Assembly: GCA_003453555.1 (NCBI GenBank)
Contig: DMLA01000186.1
Coordinates: forward strand, 1-10,605
Source: Chloroflexota bacterium
GTDB taxonomy: Bacteria; Chloroflexota; Anaerolineae; UBA7937
Length of the DNA: 10,605 nt
Direction: 5' to 3'
Positions 1-6,743 of this stretch are shown here, one piece after another. The notes beneath the pieces are model-generated. The model saw only the letters and a program-made list of their open reading frames with translations. It had not been told where the DNA came from and searched no databases. Position 1 is the stretch's first letter. The number at the start of each line of letters is the position of its first letter. Position numbers and translations under genes: made by a program.

Positions 1-6
1 TGCGAC

Positions 7-35
7 TTGACAAATGTGTTCGGTAGAAGTATAAT
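7..35 (+). promoter_or_regulatory. Consensus sigma-70 promoter of the TA-like operon
   Basis: TTGACA at 7-12 and TATAAT at 30-35 are separated by exactly 17 bases, a perfect match to the housekeeping sigma-70 consensus. Transcription would start near 41-43, inside the palindrome described separately, giving a leader of about 65 bases before the first gene. A perfect consensus promoter is unusually strong and normally needs tight repression, which fits the operator lying over it. Confidence 0.85.
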
Positions 36-72
36 GTTCGGGGCACCCCGAACAAGCCTATTTCAACGAACA
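17..72. promoter_or_regulatory. Symmetric four-half-site operator over the TA promoter
   Basis: The core is a perfect palindrome, TGTTCGGGG-CA-CCCCGAACA, at 35-54. Outer half-sites TGTTCG (17-22) and CGAACA (67-72) lie in inverted orientation. Core and outer pair share the same dyad centre (44.5), and on each side the half-sites are 18 bp apart. The left outer site lies in the -35/-10 spacer, the core overlaps the last base of the -10 and the start site, and the right outer site lies in the leader. AbiEi antitoxins of type IV systems are known to repress their own promoters through inverted repeats, so the likely ligand is the regulator encoded just downstream (inference). Confidence 0.75.
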
Positions 73-109
73 CACGCTACAACCATAAGTAGCATGAGGA
101 GCAGTGAAG

Positions 110-1195
110 ATGTCTAGTATGAGTGAGGTAGAGAGAGAATTGTTCAAGAATTTCGAGGAGCTCTTGTGCATTGAGGACGCGTCCCTATTGCGTATAGAGA
201 ACCCGGAGCCAAACGCCGATTTTGCGGCGTTACTATCAGTGGGAGAAAGAAAGACGAAGATTATTGGAGAGATAAAATCATCAGGTAAGCCGTCCAGGAT
301 TCGGGCGGCTATCGCCCAACTCCAGCATTACAAAGCGCGGCATCCAGATTACCTTCCAGTGCTAGTTGTCCCCTTTCTAGGTCAAAGAGGCCGACAAATA
401 TGCAAAGATGAGGACATAGGGTACATAGATCTGCAGGGGAACTGCTATCTAAGATGGGACGGGGTGCACATAGAGAAGGTCATTGAGGGAAAGACGTTTC
501 CAGACTCTCGGGAGTCTAAACGGCTGTTTTCGGACAAGGCATCGTTGGCATTAAGAACAATGCTTGACAGTCCTCGCAAGCCTTGGGGGGTTAGAGAACT
601 TGAGAGGGCTACTGGCGTGAGCGTCTCATGGGTATGGGAAGTGCTCGTTGGCTTGGTTCAAGCGGGGTACGCGGCACGGGCAAATCGGGAAATATACATC
701 TCGAGACCTTTAGACTTGCTAGAAGATTGGGCGGAGTCCTACTATTTCTCGAGGCGAAACGATGTCTATTCGTTTTTCTGCGATGCTCCGACACCGCAAG
801 CCTTGATTAGTCGAATCGCTTCCATTAATGGGGCTGGGGAGAGGAGATACGCGCTTACGCTTCATGCAGGGGCTTCTTTGATCGCGCCATTTGCGAAATT
901 TCACGAAGTGCACATGTATGTTAATCCTTGGGAACGCCGTGTGGAAACTGAGCGATTCTGGATGGAGGCGCTGGAACTGGAGAAGGTCGATAGAGGCGGG
1001 AATATCTATCTTGTATGGCCTTATTACAAACACGGGGCATTTTACGGTGTCAGAGAAGTGAACGGCGTCTCAGTGGTATCAGACATACAACTGTACATAG
1101 ACCTCTACAATTTTCCGATGCGGGGGCGAGAGCAAGCGGAGCATCTCATGCGTAAAAGGCTAGGCTATCTCACGAACGAGGCACCTGAACAATGA
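110..1195 (+). CDS. AbiEi-family regulator/antitoxin of a type IV-like TA system
   Basis: This 361-residue protein resembles the AbiEi_2-type antitoxin/transcription regulator family. Residues 1-130 look like a restriction-endonuclease-like fold domain: an acid at D37, a GEIKSS segment giving E54-x-K56, and the family-like GYIDLQGN stretch at 104-111. A winged helix follows at about 139-200 (WGVRELERATGVSVSWVWEVL). The C-terminal part (about 210-361) contains VSDIQLYIDL and RGREQAEHL, which resemble the C-terminal region of AbiEi-type proteins. The start is ATG at 110 because AGGAG at 97-101 is 8 bases away; an in-frame GTG at 104 is only 2 bases from that site. The stop overlaps the next start (ATGA, 1192-1195), so the two are translationally coupled. 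Expected role: DNA-binding autorepressor that neutralises or counteracts the downstream nucleotidyltransferase. Family assignment is from memory of motifs and is fairly secure; antitoxin activity is inferred. Base composition is lower in GC than the genes to the right. Confidence 0.75.
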   Translation: MSSMSEVERELFKNFEELLCIEDASLLRIENPEPNADFAALLSVGERKTKIIGEIKSSGKPSRIRAAIAQLQHYKARHPDYLPVLVVPFLGQRGRQICKDEDIGYIDLQGNCYLRWDGVHIEKVIEGKTFPDSRESKRLFSDKASLALRTMLDSPRKPWGVRELERATGVSVSWVWEVLVGLVQAGYAARANREIYISRPLDLLEDWAESYYFSRRNDVYSFFCDAPTPQALISRIASINGAGERRYALTLHAGASLIAPFAKFHEVHMYVNPWERRVETERFWMEALELEKVDRGGNIYLVWPYYKHGAFYGVREVNGVSVVSDIQLYIDLYNFPMRGREQAEHLMRKRLGYLTNEAPEQ

Positions 1196-2019
1196 GAATG
1201 ATCAAAGGGGTTGACCCTCAACTATTCAAGACATTGGCAGCACTGGGAGACTATGTAGAAGATATCGTCCTAGTTGGTGGTTGGGTGACGCATATTTACG
1301 CGTTGATATGGCCCAGCGAACAGAGAATCTTAGAAAGACGCACCTTCGATGTCGATGCAGCGGTTAGAGGGAGGCTTCCTGTTCGAAGCCGGTTGCGATT
1401 GGGCTCTCAACTTGAGGCCCAGGGGTATATAGTGAGACTTGGTGGGATGTCGGGGCCTGCCGCACAAATATTTCAGAACCCTGAGAACGAGGATTTGCTG
1501 GATATCGAGTTCTTGCTTCCTCTCACCGGTCCTAGTCAGCACCAGACAGTGGAAATTCAGAAAGGCGTGGTGGCCCAAGCGCTCAGGTACTTGAACATTT
1601 TGCTAGATAGCGTGATGGAAGTTTACGCAAGTGGCGAGTTGCCGGGCGGCGATGTTGTCACCCTCCCGATACGTGTTCCGGTCCCAAGTGCTTTCATTTA
1701 CCACCGTGGGCTAGCGTTTGTCGAGCGTACCGATCGGGGGATGCAAGCCAAGGATCTGTACTACATATTCGAGACCTGGATGAATTATCCCGATCGGCAG
1801 GATGATATCGTGCGCGAGATAGACGAACTGCGTCAGAGATACCCGACAAGGTGGTATGACCGGTTTCGAGCGAACTTAGGCAGATTATTTTCGAGTGACA
1901 TCGCGGAGGGGGTCCTACTAGTTGCGCAGCAGTACAGCACAGACGAGCCAGAAGAACTAGCGCACCGACGAATCTACCGGGCGTTTCAGAATCTCCTGCG
2001 AGCTATCCCTGAAGATTAG
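1192..2019 (+). CDS. Nucleotidyltransferase-fold protein, putative toxin partner
   Basis: This 275-residue cytoplasmic protein has the hallmarks of the DNA polymerase beta-like nucleotidyltransferase fold. VLVGGW is at 26-31 (the GG of motif I), D53-V54-D55 in TFDVDAAV is the metal-binding pair, and a later acidic strand LDIEFLLP (D104 or E106) could be the third ligand. QAKDLYYIFE at 185-194 resembles the conserved K-D segment of AbiEii-like and NTP_transf_8-like proteins. It is shorter than a typical AbiEii. The ATG overlaps the stop of the AbiEi-like gene (ATGA); another ATG follows two codons later. In known type IV systems the nucleotidyltransferase is the toxin and adds nucleotides to tRNA or other targets; the substrate here cannot be read from sequence. 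A hairpin terminator at 2099-2138 closes the operon. An alternative is a nucleotidyltransferase with a non-toxic role, but the pairing argues for a TA or defence module. Confidence 0.7.
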   Translation: MRMIKGVDPQLFKTLAALGDYVEDIVLVGGWVTHIYALIWPSEQRILERRTFDVDAAVRGRLPVRSRLRLGSQLEAQGYIVRLGGMSGPAAQIFQNPENEDLLDIEFLLPLTGPSQHQTVEIQKGVVAQALRYLNILLDSVMEVYASGELPGGDVVTLPIRVPVPSAFIYHRGLAFVERTDRGMQAKDLYYIFETWMNYPDRQDDIVREIDELRQRYPTRWYDRFRANLGRLFSSDIAEGVLLVAQQYSTDEPEELAHRRIYRAFQNLLRAIPED

Positions 2020-2061
2020 CCTTGTGGGAAGTGCTGTTATGTGGTGAACAATCGTGGAAAT

Positions 2062-2091
2062 GTAGAGCAGGTATAGAATCCTGTCCCTACG
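2062..2091. repeat. Imperfect palindrome A with GCAGGTATAGAA core
   Basis: GTAG (2062-2065) pairs with CTAC (2087-2090) and CAGG (2068-2071) with CCTG (2080-2083), around the loop TATAGAAT. The 12-base string GCAGGTATAGAA at 2067-2078 recurs at 2105-2116 inside the following hairpin. The element ends in CCCTACG, as does the palindrome at 2174-2200. It looks like a member or remnant of a dispersed intergenic palindromic repeat family (inference). Confidence 0.5.
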
Positions 2092-2098
2092 TTGCCGA

Positions 2099-2138
2099 CG
2101 CTGGGCAGGTATAGAAACTGGCCCGGCGATTTTCTTTT
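2099..2138 (+). terminator. Rho-independent terminator of the TA-like operon
   Basis: CGCTGGGC (2099-2106) pairs with GCCCGGCG (2121-2128) over eight positions including one G-U pair. It is followed by A and then TTTTCTTTT at 2130-2138. The loop carries the second copy of GCAGGTATAGAA (2105-2116). It lies 80 bases after the nucleotidyltransferase stop and just before the gyrA promoter, so it insulates gyrA from the strong upstream promoter. Confidence 0.7.
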
Positions 2139-2158
2139 GAGGCTGGCTGGTGTATAAT
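2130..2158 (+). promoter_or_regulatory. Probable gyrA promoter
   Basis: A perfect -10 hexamer TATAAT is at 2153-2158. The position 17 bases upstream (2130-2135) reads TTTTCT, a poor -35 match that coincides with the T-tract of the preceding terminator. Transcription would start near 2165, giving a leader of about 48 bases that contains the hairpin at 2175-2195. The only other -35-like string, TTGAGG at 2137-2142, is too close to the -10. Confidence 0.5.
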
Positions 2159-2173
2159 GAATAATCGTGATGT

Positions 2174-2200
2174 CGGGAGGGGACAAGCCCCTCCCCTACG
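2174..2200. repeat. Perfect hairpin in the gyrA leader
   Basis: GGGAGGGG (2175-2182) and CCCCTCCC (2188-2195) form a perfect 8-bp stem with the loop ACAAG, followed by CTACG. No T-tract follows, so it is not an intrinsic terminator. It resembles the G-rich/C-rich intergenic palindromes that end in CCCTACG and are dispersed in many environmental genomes. It sits only 6 bases upstream of the likely Shine-Dalgarno of gyrA (AAGGGTGA, 2202-2209), so it may affect leader stability or ribosome access (inference). Confidence 0.6.
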
Positions 2201-2212
2201 GAAGGGTGAAGT

Positions 2213-4669
2213 ATGGAAATCGGCACGGTGAAGTTGATAGACATAGACGAAGAGATGCGGGATTCGTATCTCGACTACGCCATGAGCGTGATTGTGGCTC
2301 GGGCGCTCCCGGATGCCCGCGATGGGTTGAAACCGGTGCATCGGCGGATACTCTACGCCATGCACGATATGGGGATGAGGCATAACCGGCCCTATAAGAA
2401 GAGCGCTCGCATCGTGGGCGAGGTGCTGGGGAAGTACCACCCTCACGGGGACGCGGCGGTATATGACGCCATGGCCCGCATGGCCCAGGATTTCTCCATG
2501 CGCTACCCCCTGGTCGATGGGCAGGGGAACTTCGGCTCCGTGGATGGCGACAGCCCGGCGGCCATGCGGTACACCGAGGCTCGGCTGGCGGAGATCGCCG
2601 AAGAGATGCTGGCCGACATAGAGAAGGAGACAGTGGATTGGATCGACAACTTCGACGGCTCGCTAAAGGAGCCGATGGTCCTCCCTTCGAGGTTGCCCAA
2701 CCTCCTCCTGGCCGGGGCCTCGGGGATAGCGGTGGGGATGGCCACCAACATCCCTCCTCACAACCTGAACGAGATCTGCGACGGCCTCATCTACCTCATC
2801 GACCACTACCACGAGATGGACGACATCGGCCCCGTGGAGCTGCTCCAGTTCGTTAAAGGGCCGGACTTCCCCACGGGCGGGCTCATCATCGGAGTGGAGG
2901 GGATAAGGGACGCCTTCGCCACGGGGAAGGGGAGGGTGGTGGTGCGGGCCAAGACCCACATCGAGGAGATGCGCGGGGGGAGGCATCGGATAGTGGTGAC
3001 CGAACTCCCCTATCAGGTGAACAAAGCGAGGCTCATCGAGCGGATCGCGGATCTGGTTCGCGATAAGCGGATAGCGGCCATCTCCGATTTGCGGGACGAG
3101 AGCGACCGGCGGGGGATGAGCATCGTCATCGAGTTGAAGCGGGGGGCTCAGCCCGACCAGGTCCTCAACCAACTCCTCAAGCATACGCAGATGCAGAGCA
3201 CCTTCGGGGTGAACATGTTGGCCCTGGTGGATGGGGAGCCGCGTATCCTCACCCTCAAGATGGCCTTGCAGCATTACTTGGGCCACCGGCAGGAGGTGGT
3301 GACCCGGCGGAGCCGCTTCGAGCTGGCGAGGGCTAAGGAGAGGGCCCATATCCTGGAGGGGCTGAAGATGGCTCTAGCCAACCTGGATGCGGTGATAAAG
3401 ACCATTCGGGGCTCTCGGAACGTGGAGACGGCGCGGAACAACCTGGTGAGGGGTTTCAAGTTGACAGAGGCGCAGGCCCAGGCGATTTTGGATATGCAAT
3501 TGAGGCGGTTGGCGGCGCTGGAGCGGCGGAAGATCGACGAAGAGTACCTGGAGACGATAAAGAAGATCGCCTACCTAGAGGACCTTTTGGCCAACCCGAA
3601 GAAGATATTGCATCTCATCCGGGAGGAACTTGAGAACCTGAAGAAGAAGTATGGTGACCCGCGGCGGACTCTGATACTGGCCGAGGCGGAGGCGGAGATC
3701 AGTGAGGAGGATATGGTTCCTGCCGAGGAGATCTTGATATCGATCACCCAGCGAGGGTACATCAAGCGAGTTTTGGCCAGCACCTACAAACGTCAAAGGC
3801 GGGGAGGGAGAGGCGTCTTGGGGATGGGGAGGCGGGAGAAGGACACGGTGGAGCACCTCTTTATGGCCGGGAGCCACGACAGCATCCTCTTCTTCACCAA
3901 CGAGGGGAAGGTTTATCAAGAGAAGGCTTATCAGATGCCCGATGTTACCAGGCAGGCCAGGGGTTTGCCCCTTACCAACCTCATCGCTTTGAGTCGTAAA
4001 GAGAGGGTGACGGCGGCTCTGGCGGTCTCCGATTTCGGGCGGGGGAACTATCTGGTGATGGCCACCAGGAAGGGTAGGGTGAAGAGGACGAGTATCGAGG
4101 AGTTCGCCGCTGTGCGCCCTAGCGGCCTCATCGCCCTCAATCTGAGGAAGGGTGACGAGTTGGGCTGGGTGAAGATGACTAAGGGAGGAGAGGAGATAAT
4201 CCTGGTCACGGAGCGAGGTTATGCCGTCCGCTTCTCAGAGGAGGATGTGCGGCCTAGGGGAAGGGTAGCCGGTGGTGTGATGGGCATAAAACTCTCCCGA
4301 AAGGACGCGGTGGCGGCCATGGATGTGGTGGACCCCAAGGCTGATCTCCTGGTAGTGACGGAGAGGGGCTTCGGGAAGAGGACACCTTTGAAGGAATACC
4401 GCCTTAAGGGGCGGTACGTCAAGGGGGTGCGGACTATAGACGTGCATAGGTTGGGGGAGGTCGGGCGGATAGTGGATGCGCGGGTGGTGAGCGAGAAGGA
4501 CGAGATAACCCTCATCTCCGCCGAGGGGATGGTGCTACGTACTACGGTGGAGAATATCAGTAGTATGGGGCGGGCCACCCGAGGGGTTAAGGTGATGGAC
4601 CTCCGGGAAGGGGACACGGTGGCCTCCTTGGCCCGGATAAACAACAAGGGGGGGAAGAAGAGGAAATAG
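2213..4669 (+). CDS. gyrA: DNA gyrase subunit A
   Basis: Breakage-reunion subunit of DNA gyrase, which with GyrB introduces negative supercoils using ATP. At 818 residues it is typical full length. The N-terminal winged-helix/tower region carries ARDGLKPVHRRIL (about 35-47), HPHGDAAVYD (76-85) and AAMRYTEARL with catalytic Tyr120 next to Arg119. A helical coiled-coil region follows at about 360-490. The C-terminal beta-pinwheel (about 500-810) has the GyrA box QRRGGRG at 528-534, which distinguishes gyrase A from topoisomerase IV ParC. The start is ATG at 2213, preceded by AAGGGTGA and followed by the family-like EIGTVKLIDIDEEMRDSYLDYAMSVIV in the usual place. The residue equivalent to E. coli Ser83 is Ala81, while the Asp87 equivalent (Asp85) is kept. 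No gyrB is adjacent. It converges on murI with a shared hairpin between them. Confidence 0.97.
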   Translation: MEIGTVKLIDIDEEMRDSYLDYAMSVIVARALPDARDGLKPVHRRILYAMHDMGMRHNRPYKKSARIVGEVLGKYHPHGDAAVYDAMARMAQDFSMRYPLVDGQGNFGSVDGDSPAAMRYTEARLAEIAEEMLADIEKETVDWIDNFDGSLKEPMVLPSRLPNLLLAGASGIAVGMATNIPPHNLNEICDGLIYLIDHYHEMDDIGPVELLQFVKGPDFPTGGLIIGVEGIRDAFATGKGRVVVRAKTHIEEMRGGRHRIVVTELPYQVNKARLIERIADLVRDKRIAAISDLRDESDRRGMSIVIELKRGAQPDQVLNQLLKHTQMQSTFGVNMLALVDGEPRILTLKMALQHYLGHRQEVVTRRSRFELARAKERAHILEGLKMALANLDAVIKTIRGSRNVETARNNLVRGFKLTEAQAQAILDMQLRRLAALERRKIDEEYLETIKKIAYLEDLLANPKKILHLIREELENLKKKYGDPRRTLILAEAEAEISEEDMVPAEEILISITQRGYIKRVLASTYKRQRRGGRGVLGMGRREKDTVEHLFMAGSHDSILFFTNEGKVYQEKAYQMPDVTRQARGLPLTNLIALSRKERVTAALAVSDFGRGNYLVMATRKGRVKRTSIEEFAAVRPSGLIALNLRKGDELGWVKMTKGGEEIILVTERGYAVRFSEEDVRPRGRVAGGVMGIKLSRKDAVAAMDVVDPKADLLVVTERGFGKRTPLKEYRLKGRYVKGVRTIDVHRLGEVGRIVDARVVSEKDEITLISAEGMVLRTTVENISSMGRATRGVKVMDLREGDTVASLARINNKGGKKRK

Positions 4670-4708
4670 GGGTCGCTGGCAAGCCTGGCCCACGACGAGG
4701 TGATGAGA

Positions 4709-4740
4709 GGCCCTGGGGCTGCCCCCGGGGCCGATTTCTA
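4709..4740. terminator. Bidirectional hairpin terminator between gyrA and murI
   Basis: GGCCCTGGGG (4709-4718) pairs with CCCCGGGGCC (4723-4732) over ten positions including one G-U pair, with the loop CTGC. On the plus strand GATTTCTATA follows, only a short T-run. It lies 39 bases after the gyrA stop and immediately after the minus-strand murI stop, so it probably serves both convergent genes. Confidence 0.6.
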
Positions 4741-5607
4741 TAGGGTGATGATCGAATTGTCTTGGCTCCAGTGTACCCCTTTCGTCTCCCCGGGGAGGTC
4801 TATCAGCCTCTTTTGTAAGGCGGCGAAGGTCTCTGGGTGGCCGGTGGTGTAGAAGGTGTAGCGGCCGCGGCGGTGGGTATGGTTGAGCAACCCTTCTCGC
4901 TCCAGAACCCGCTTGGTTTGGCGAGCCACGGCTGGGCTGGGGTCTATGATCTTGACCTGGGGGCCCACTATCTTCTTGATGGTGGGGATGAGGAAGGGAT
5001 AATGGGTGCAGCCCAGGGTCAAAGCATCGATACCCTTTTCTAGCATGGGCTCCAGGCAGTGGCGTAAGATGGCCTCAGTCTGGGGGTCGTCCAGTTTCCC
5101 CGCTTCCACCTGTTCTACCAGGCCTGGGCAGACCCCTTCTAGCACCGTAACATGGCTGGCGAACCGCTGGACGAGGCTGGCGAAGAGTTCGCCATGAAAG
5201 GTGGCCTGGGTGGCGATCACACCTACCACTTTTGTCTCCGTCTCCTGGGCGGCGGGCTTCACGGCCGGCTCCATGCCCACGATGGGAACCTCGAACCTCT
5301 CCCGCAGATGGTACAGGGCCGCTGCCGAGGCGGTGTTGCAGGCTACGACGATGATTTTGCAGCCCTGGGCCAGGAGGAAGGAGAGGATAGCCTGGGTTAG
5401 TCCCCTTATCTCCTCCAGGGAACGGGGCCCGTAGGGACAGTGGGCGGTATCAGCGAAGTAGATTATATCTTCGTGGGGGAGTTTTTTGACTATCTCCCGC
5501 ATCACGGAGAGGCCGCCCACTCCGGAGTCGAAAACTCCGATGGGGCCCTCCCTTGGGCTCCTCTCCTCCGACACCTCGCTCCTAGGGGCGCTGGGTGAGG
5601 GTGACAT
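4738..5607 (-). CDS. murI: Glutamate racemase
   Basis: Cytoplasmic, cofactor-independent racemase that converts L-glutamate to D-glutamate for peptidoglycan precursors. At 289 residues it is near the usual 260-290. Key motifs, numbered from the ATG at 5607, are IGVFDSGVGG with D27/S28, VACNTAS with catalytic Cys90, and LGCTHYP with catalytic Cys200 and His202. All expected catalytic residues are present. With this ATG the gene overlaps the htrA stop by 26 bases, and the nearest Shine-Dalgarno-like GGGGAGG is about 12 bases away. A GTG at 5574 (VSEERSPREGPIG...) has AGGAG four bases upstream, formed across the htrA stop codon. That start would give a 278-residue protein with a more usual N-terminus and is a serious alternative. 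Either way it is the last gene of the propeller-htrA-murI transcript and is probably translationally coupled to htrA. Confidence 0.95.
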   Translation of the reverse strand: MSPSPSAPRSEVSEERSPREGPIGVFDSGVGGLSVMREIVKKLPHEDIIYFADTAHCPYGPRSLEEIRGLTQAILSFLLAQGCKIIVVACNTASAAALYHLRERFEVPIVGMEPAVKPAAQETETKVVGVIATQATFHGELFASLVQRFASHVTVLEGVCPGLVEQVEAGKLDDPQTEAILRHCLEPMLEKGIDALTLGCTHYPFLIPTIKKIVGPQVKIIDPSPAVARQTKRVLEREGLLNHTHRRGRYTFYTTGHPETFAALQKRLIDLPGETKGVHWSQDNSIITL

Positions 5608-6724
5608 CTACGCTTTGTTCCTCCCCTTGGCGGAGGATGGTGAGTCTTACCTCATCGCCCACGTGGAACCGCCAGAGGACGTTGGTGAGGGGGTTATCCT
5701 CGTCGATGGTCTGGTCGTTGATAGCGGTGATGATATCTCCCTCCTGGAGCCCTGCGGCGGCGGCAGGAGAGCGGGGCACCACCTGCCGGACATAGACTCC
5801 GTGGTCTGAGGGTAGATCGTAGGCGGAGGCCAAGCGAGGAGTTATAGCCACGTATTCGATGCCCAGGTAGGGCCTCTCTACATATCCCTTCTCTACCAGT
5901 TGTTGGGCCACCGCTTTCACGGTGTTGGAGGGGATGGCGAACCCCAACCCTTCAGCCACAGTGCCCGCGTAAGCGCTACGCCCTACGATGGCGGTGTTAA
6001 TGCCGATCACCTGACCCAGGGCGTTGACCAAAGGACCTCCGGAGTTGCCAGGGTTGATGGCCGCATCGGTCTGAATGAGATCCTCCATCAGGTAGCCTCG
6101 TCCGGTATCCAGTCTCCGATCCAAGGCGCTAATGACGCCCACGGTAACCGTCCCCTTGAAGTCGCCCAAGGGACTGCCGATGGCGGCTACTGGTTCCCCC
6201 GGTTGGAGGGTGGAGGAGTCGCCTAGTTGCGCCACGGCGGGGACCGGCCCTTCGACTTTGATGACCGCCAGATCTGAGTACCGGTCGGCGCCCACTAGCG
6301 TGGCCTCCTCTTTTGAGCCATCGGCGTAGATGACATCTATCCGCTCGGCATCTTCCACCACGTGGCTATTGGTGACGATATAACCCTCCTCGTCGATGAT
6401 GACCCCGGAGCCAGAGGCTTGGGGCTCGATCACCTCCCCGAAGAAGGTCTGCCTGGCTGGAAGAGTGTTGATTACTGTAACTACGGCGGGCTTCACCTTG
6501 GCGATAGCCTCTATCATGGCCGAATCTTGGGTGAGGGTTAGATAGGTGGCTTCTCCCGGCTGGCCTATAATCACTGGTGTGGGAACCGACGGGGTGGGTT
6601 GTGAGCGGGCGACCCAGTATCCAGCCGCGCCGCCAACCAGGCCTCCACAAATGATAGCGGCCACGATGCCTAAGGCCACGACAAGAACGACTATAGAGTA
6701 TCTTGGCCCAGAACCTCTTTCCAT
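5582..6724 (-). CDS. Membrane-anchored HtrA/DegP-like serine protease
   Basis: S1C-family protease of the HtrA/DegP/DegS group, which degrades misfolded or signalling proteins outside the cytoplasmic membrane. Residues 9-41 form a Gly/Ala-rich membrane anchor ending GGAAGYWVAR, then a Pro/Thr linker. The trypsin-like domain spans about 60-265 with the full triad: His121 (TNSHVV), Asp151 (YSDLAVI) and Ser228 (NPGNSGGPL). One PDZ domain occupies about 283-378, starting RPYLGIEYVAI and including SPAAAAGLQEGDIITAIN. The ATG at 6724 is preferred because AGGAGG lies 7 bases upstream; the in-frame ATG at 6730 is only one base from that site. A single PDZ makes it DegS/HtrA2-like in layout. It lies 19 bases (13 from the earlier ATG) after the stop of the propeller gene, in one transcript with it. 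The sequence around its start is duplicated in front of the propeller gene. Confidence 0.93.
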   Translation of the reverse strand: MERGSGPRYSIVVLVVALGIVAAIICGGLVGGAAGYWVARSQPTPSVPTPVIIGQPGEATYLTLTQDSAMIEAIAKVKPAVVTVINTLPARQTFFGEVIEPQASGSGVIIDEEGYIVTNSHVVEDAERIDVIYADGSKEEATLVGADRYSDLAVIKVEGPVPAVAQLGDSSTLQPGEPVAAIGSPLGDFKGTVTVGVISALDRRLDTGRGYLMEDLIQTDAAINPGNSGGPLVNALGQVIGINTAIVGRSAYAGTVAEGLGFAIPSNTVKAVAQQLVEKGYVERPYLGIEYVAITPRLASAYDLPSDHGVYVRQVVPRSPAAAAGLQEGDIITAINDQTIDEDNPLTNVLWRFHVGDEVRLTILRQGEEQSVDVTLTQRP

Positions 6725-6738
6725 CTTCATCCCTCCTC
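6713..6738 (-). repeat. 26-bp direct repeat, copy 1 (htrA RBS and start)
   Basis: Bases 6713-6738 are identical to 7949-7974 over all 26 positions. On the minus strand the unit runs from GAGGAGG through ATGAAGATGGAAAGAGGT, that is, the Shine-Dalgarno and first codons of htrA. The two copies flank the propeller-lipoprotein gene. Confidence 0.9.
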
Positions 6739-6743
6739 AACGC

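Noticed and set aside
2067..2116. Two copies of GCAGGTATAGAA considered as a CRISPR-like array
   Set aside because: There are only two 12-base copies, embedded in separate hairpins, with no regular repeat-spacer series.
2663..3349. Long minus-strand open frame (228 codons) inside gyrA
   Set aside because: It is fully antisense to a strongly conserved gyrA segment, has low-complexity His/Pro-rich content, and has no recognisable domain.
2213..4669. Possibility that the topoisomerase subunit is ParC
   Set aside because: The QRRGGRG GyrA box and full-length beta-pinwheel identify gyrase A.
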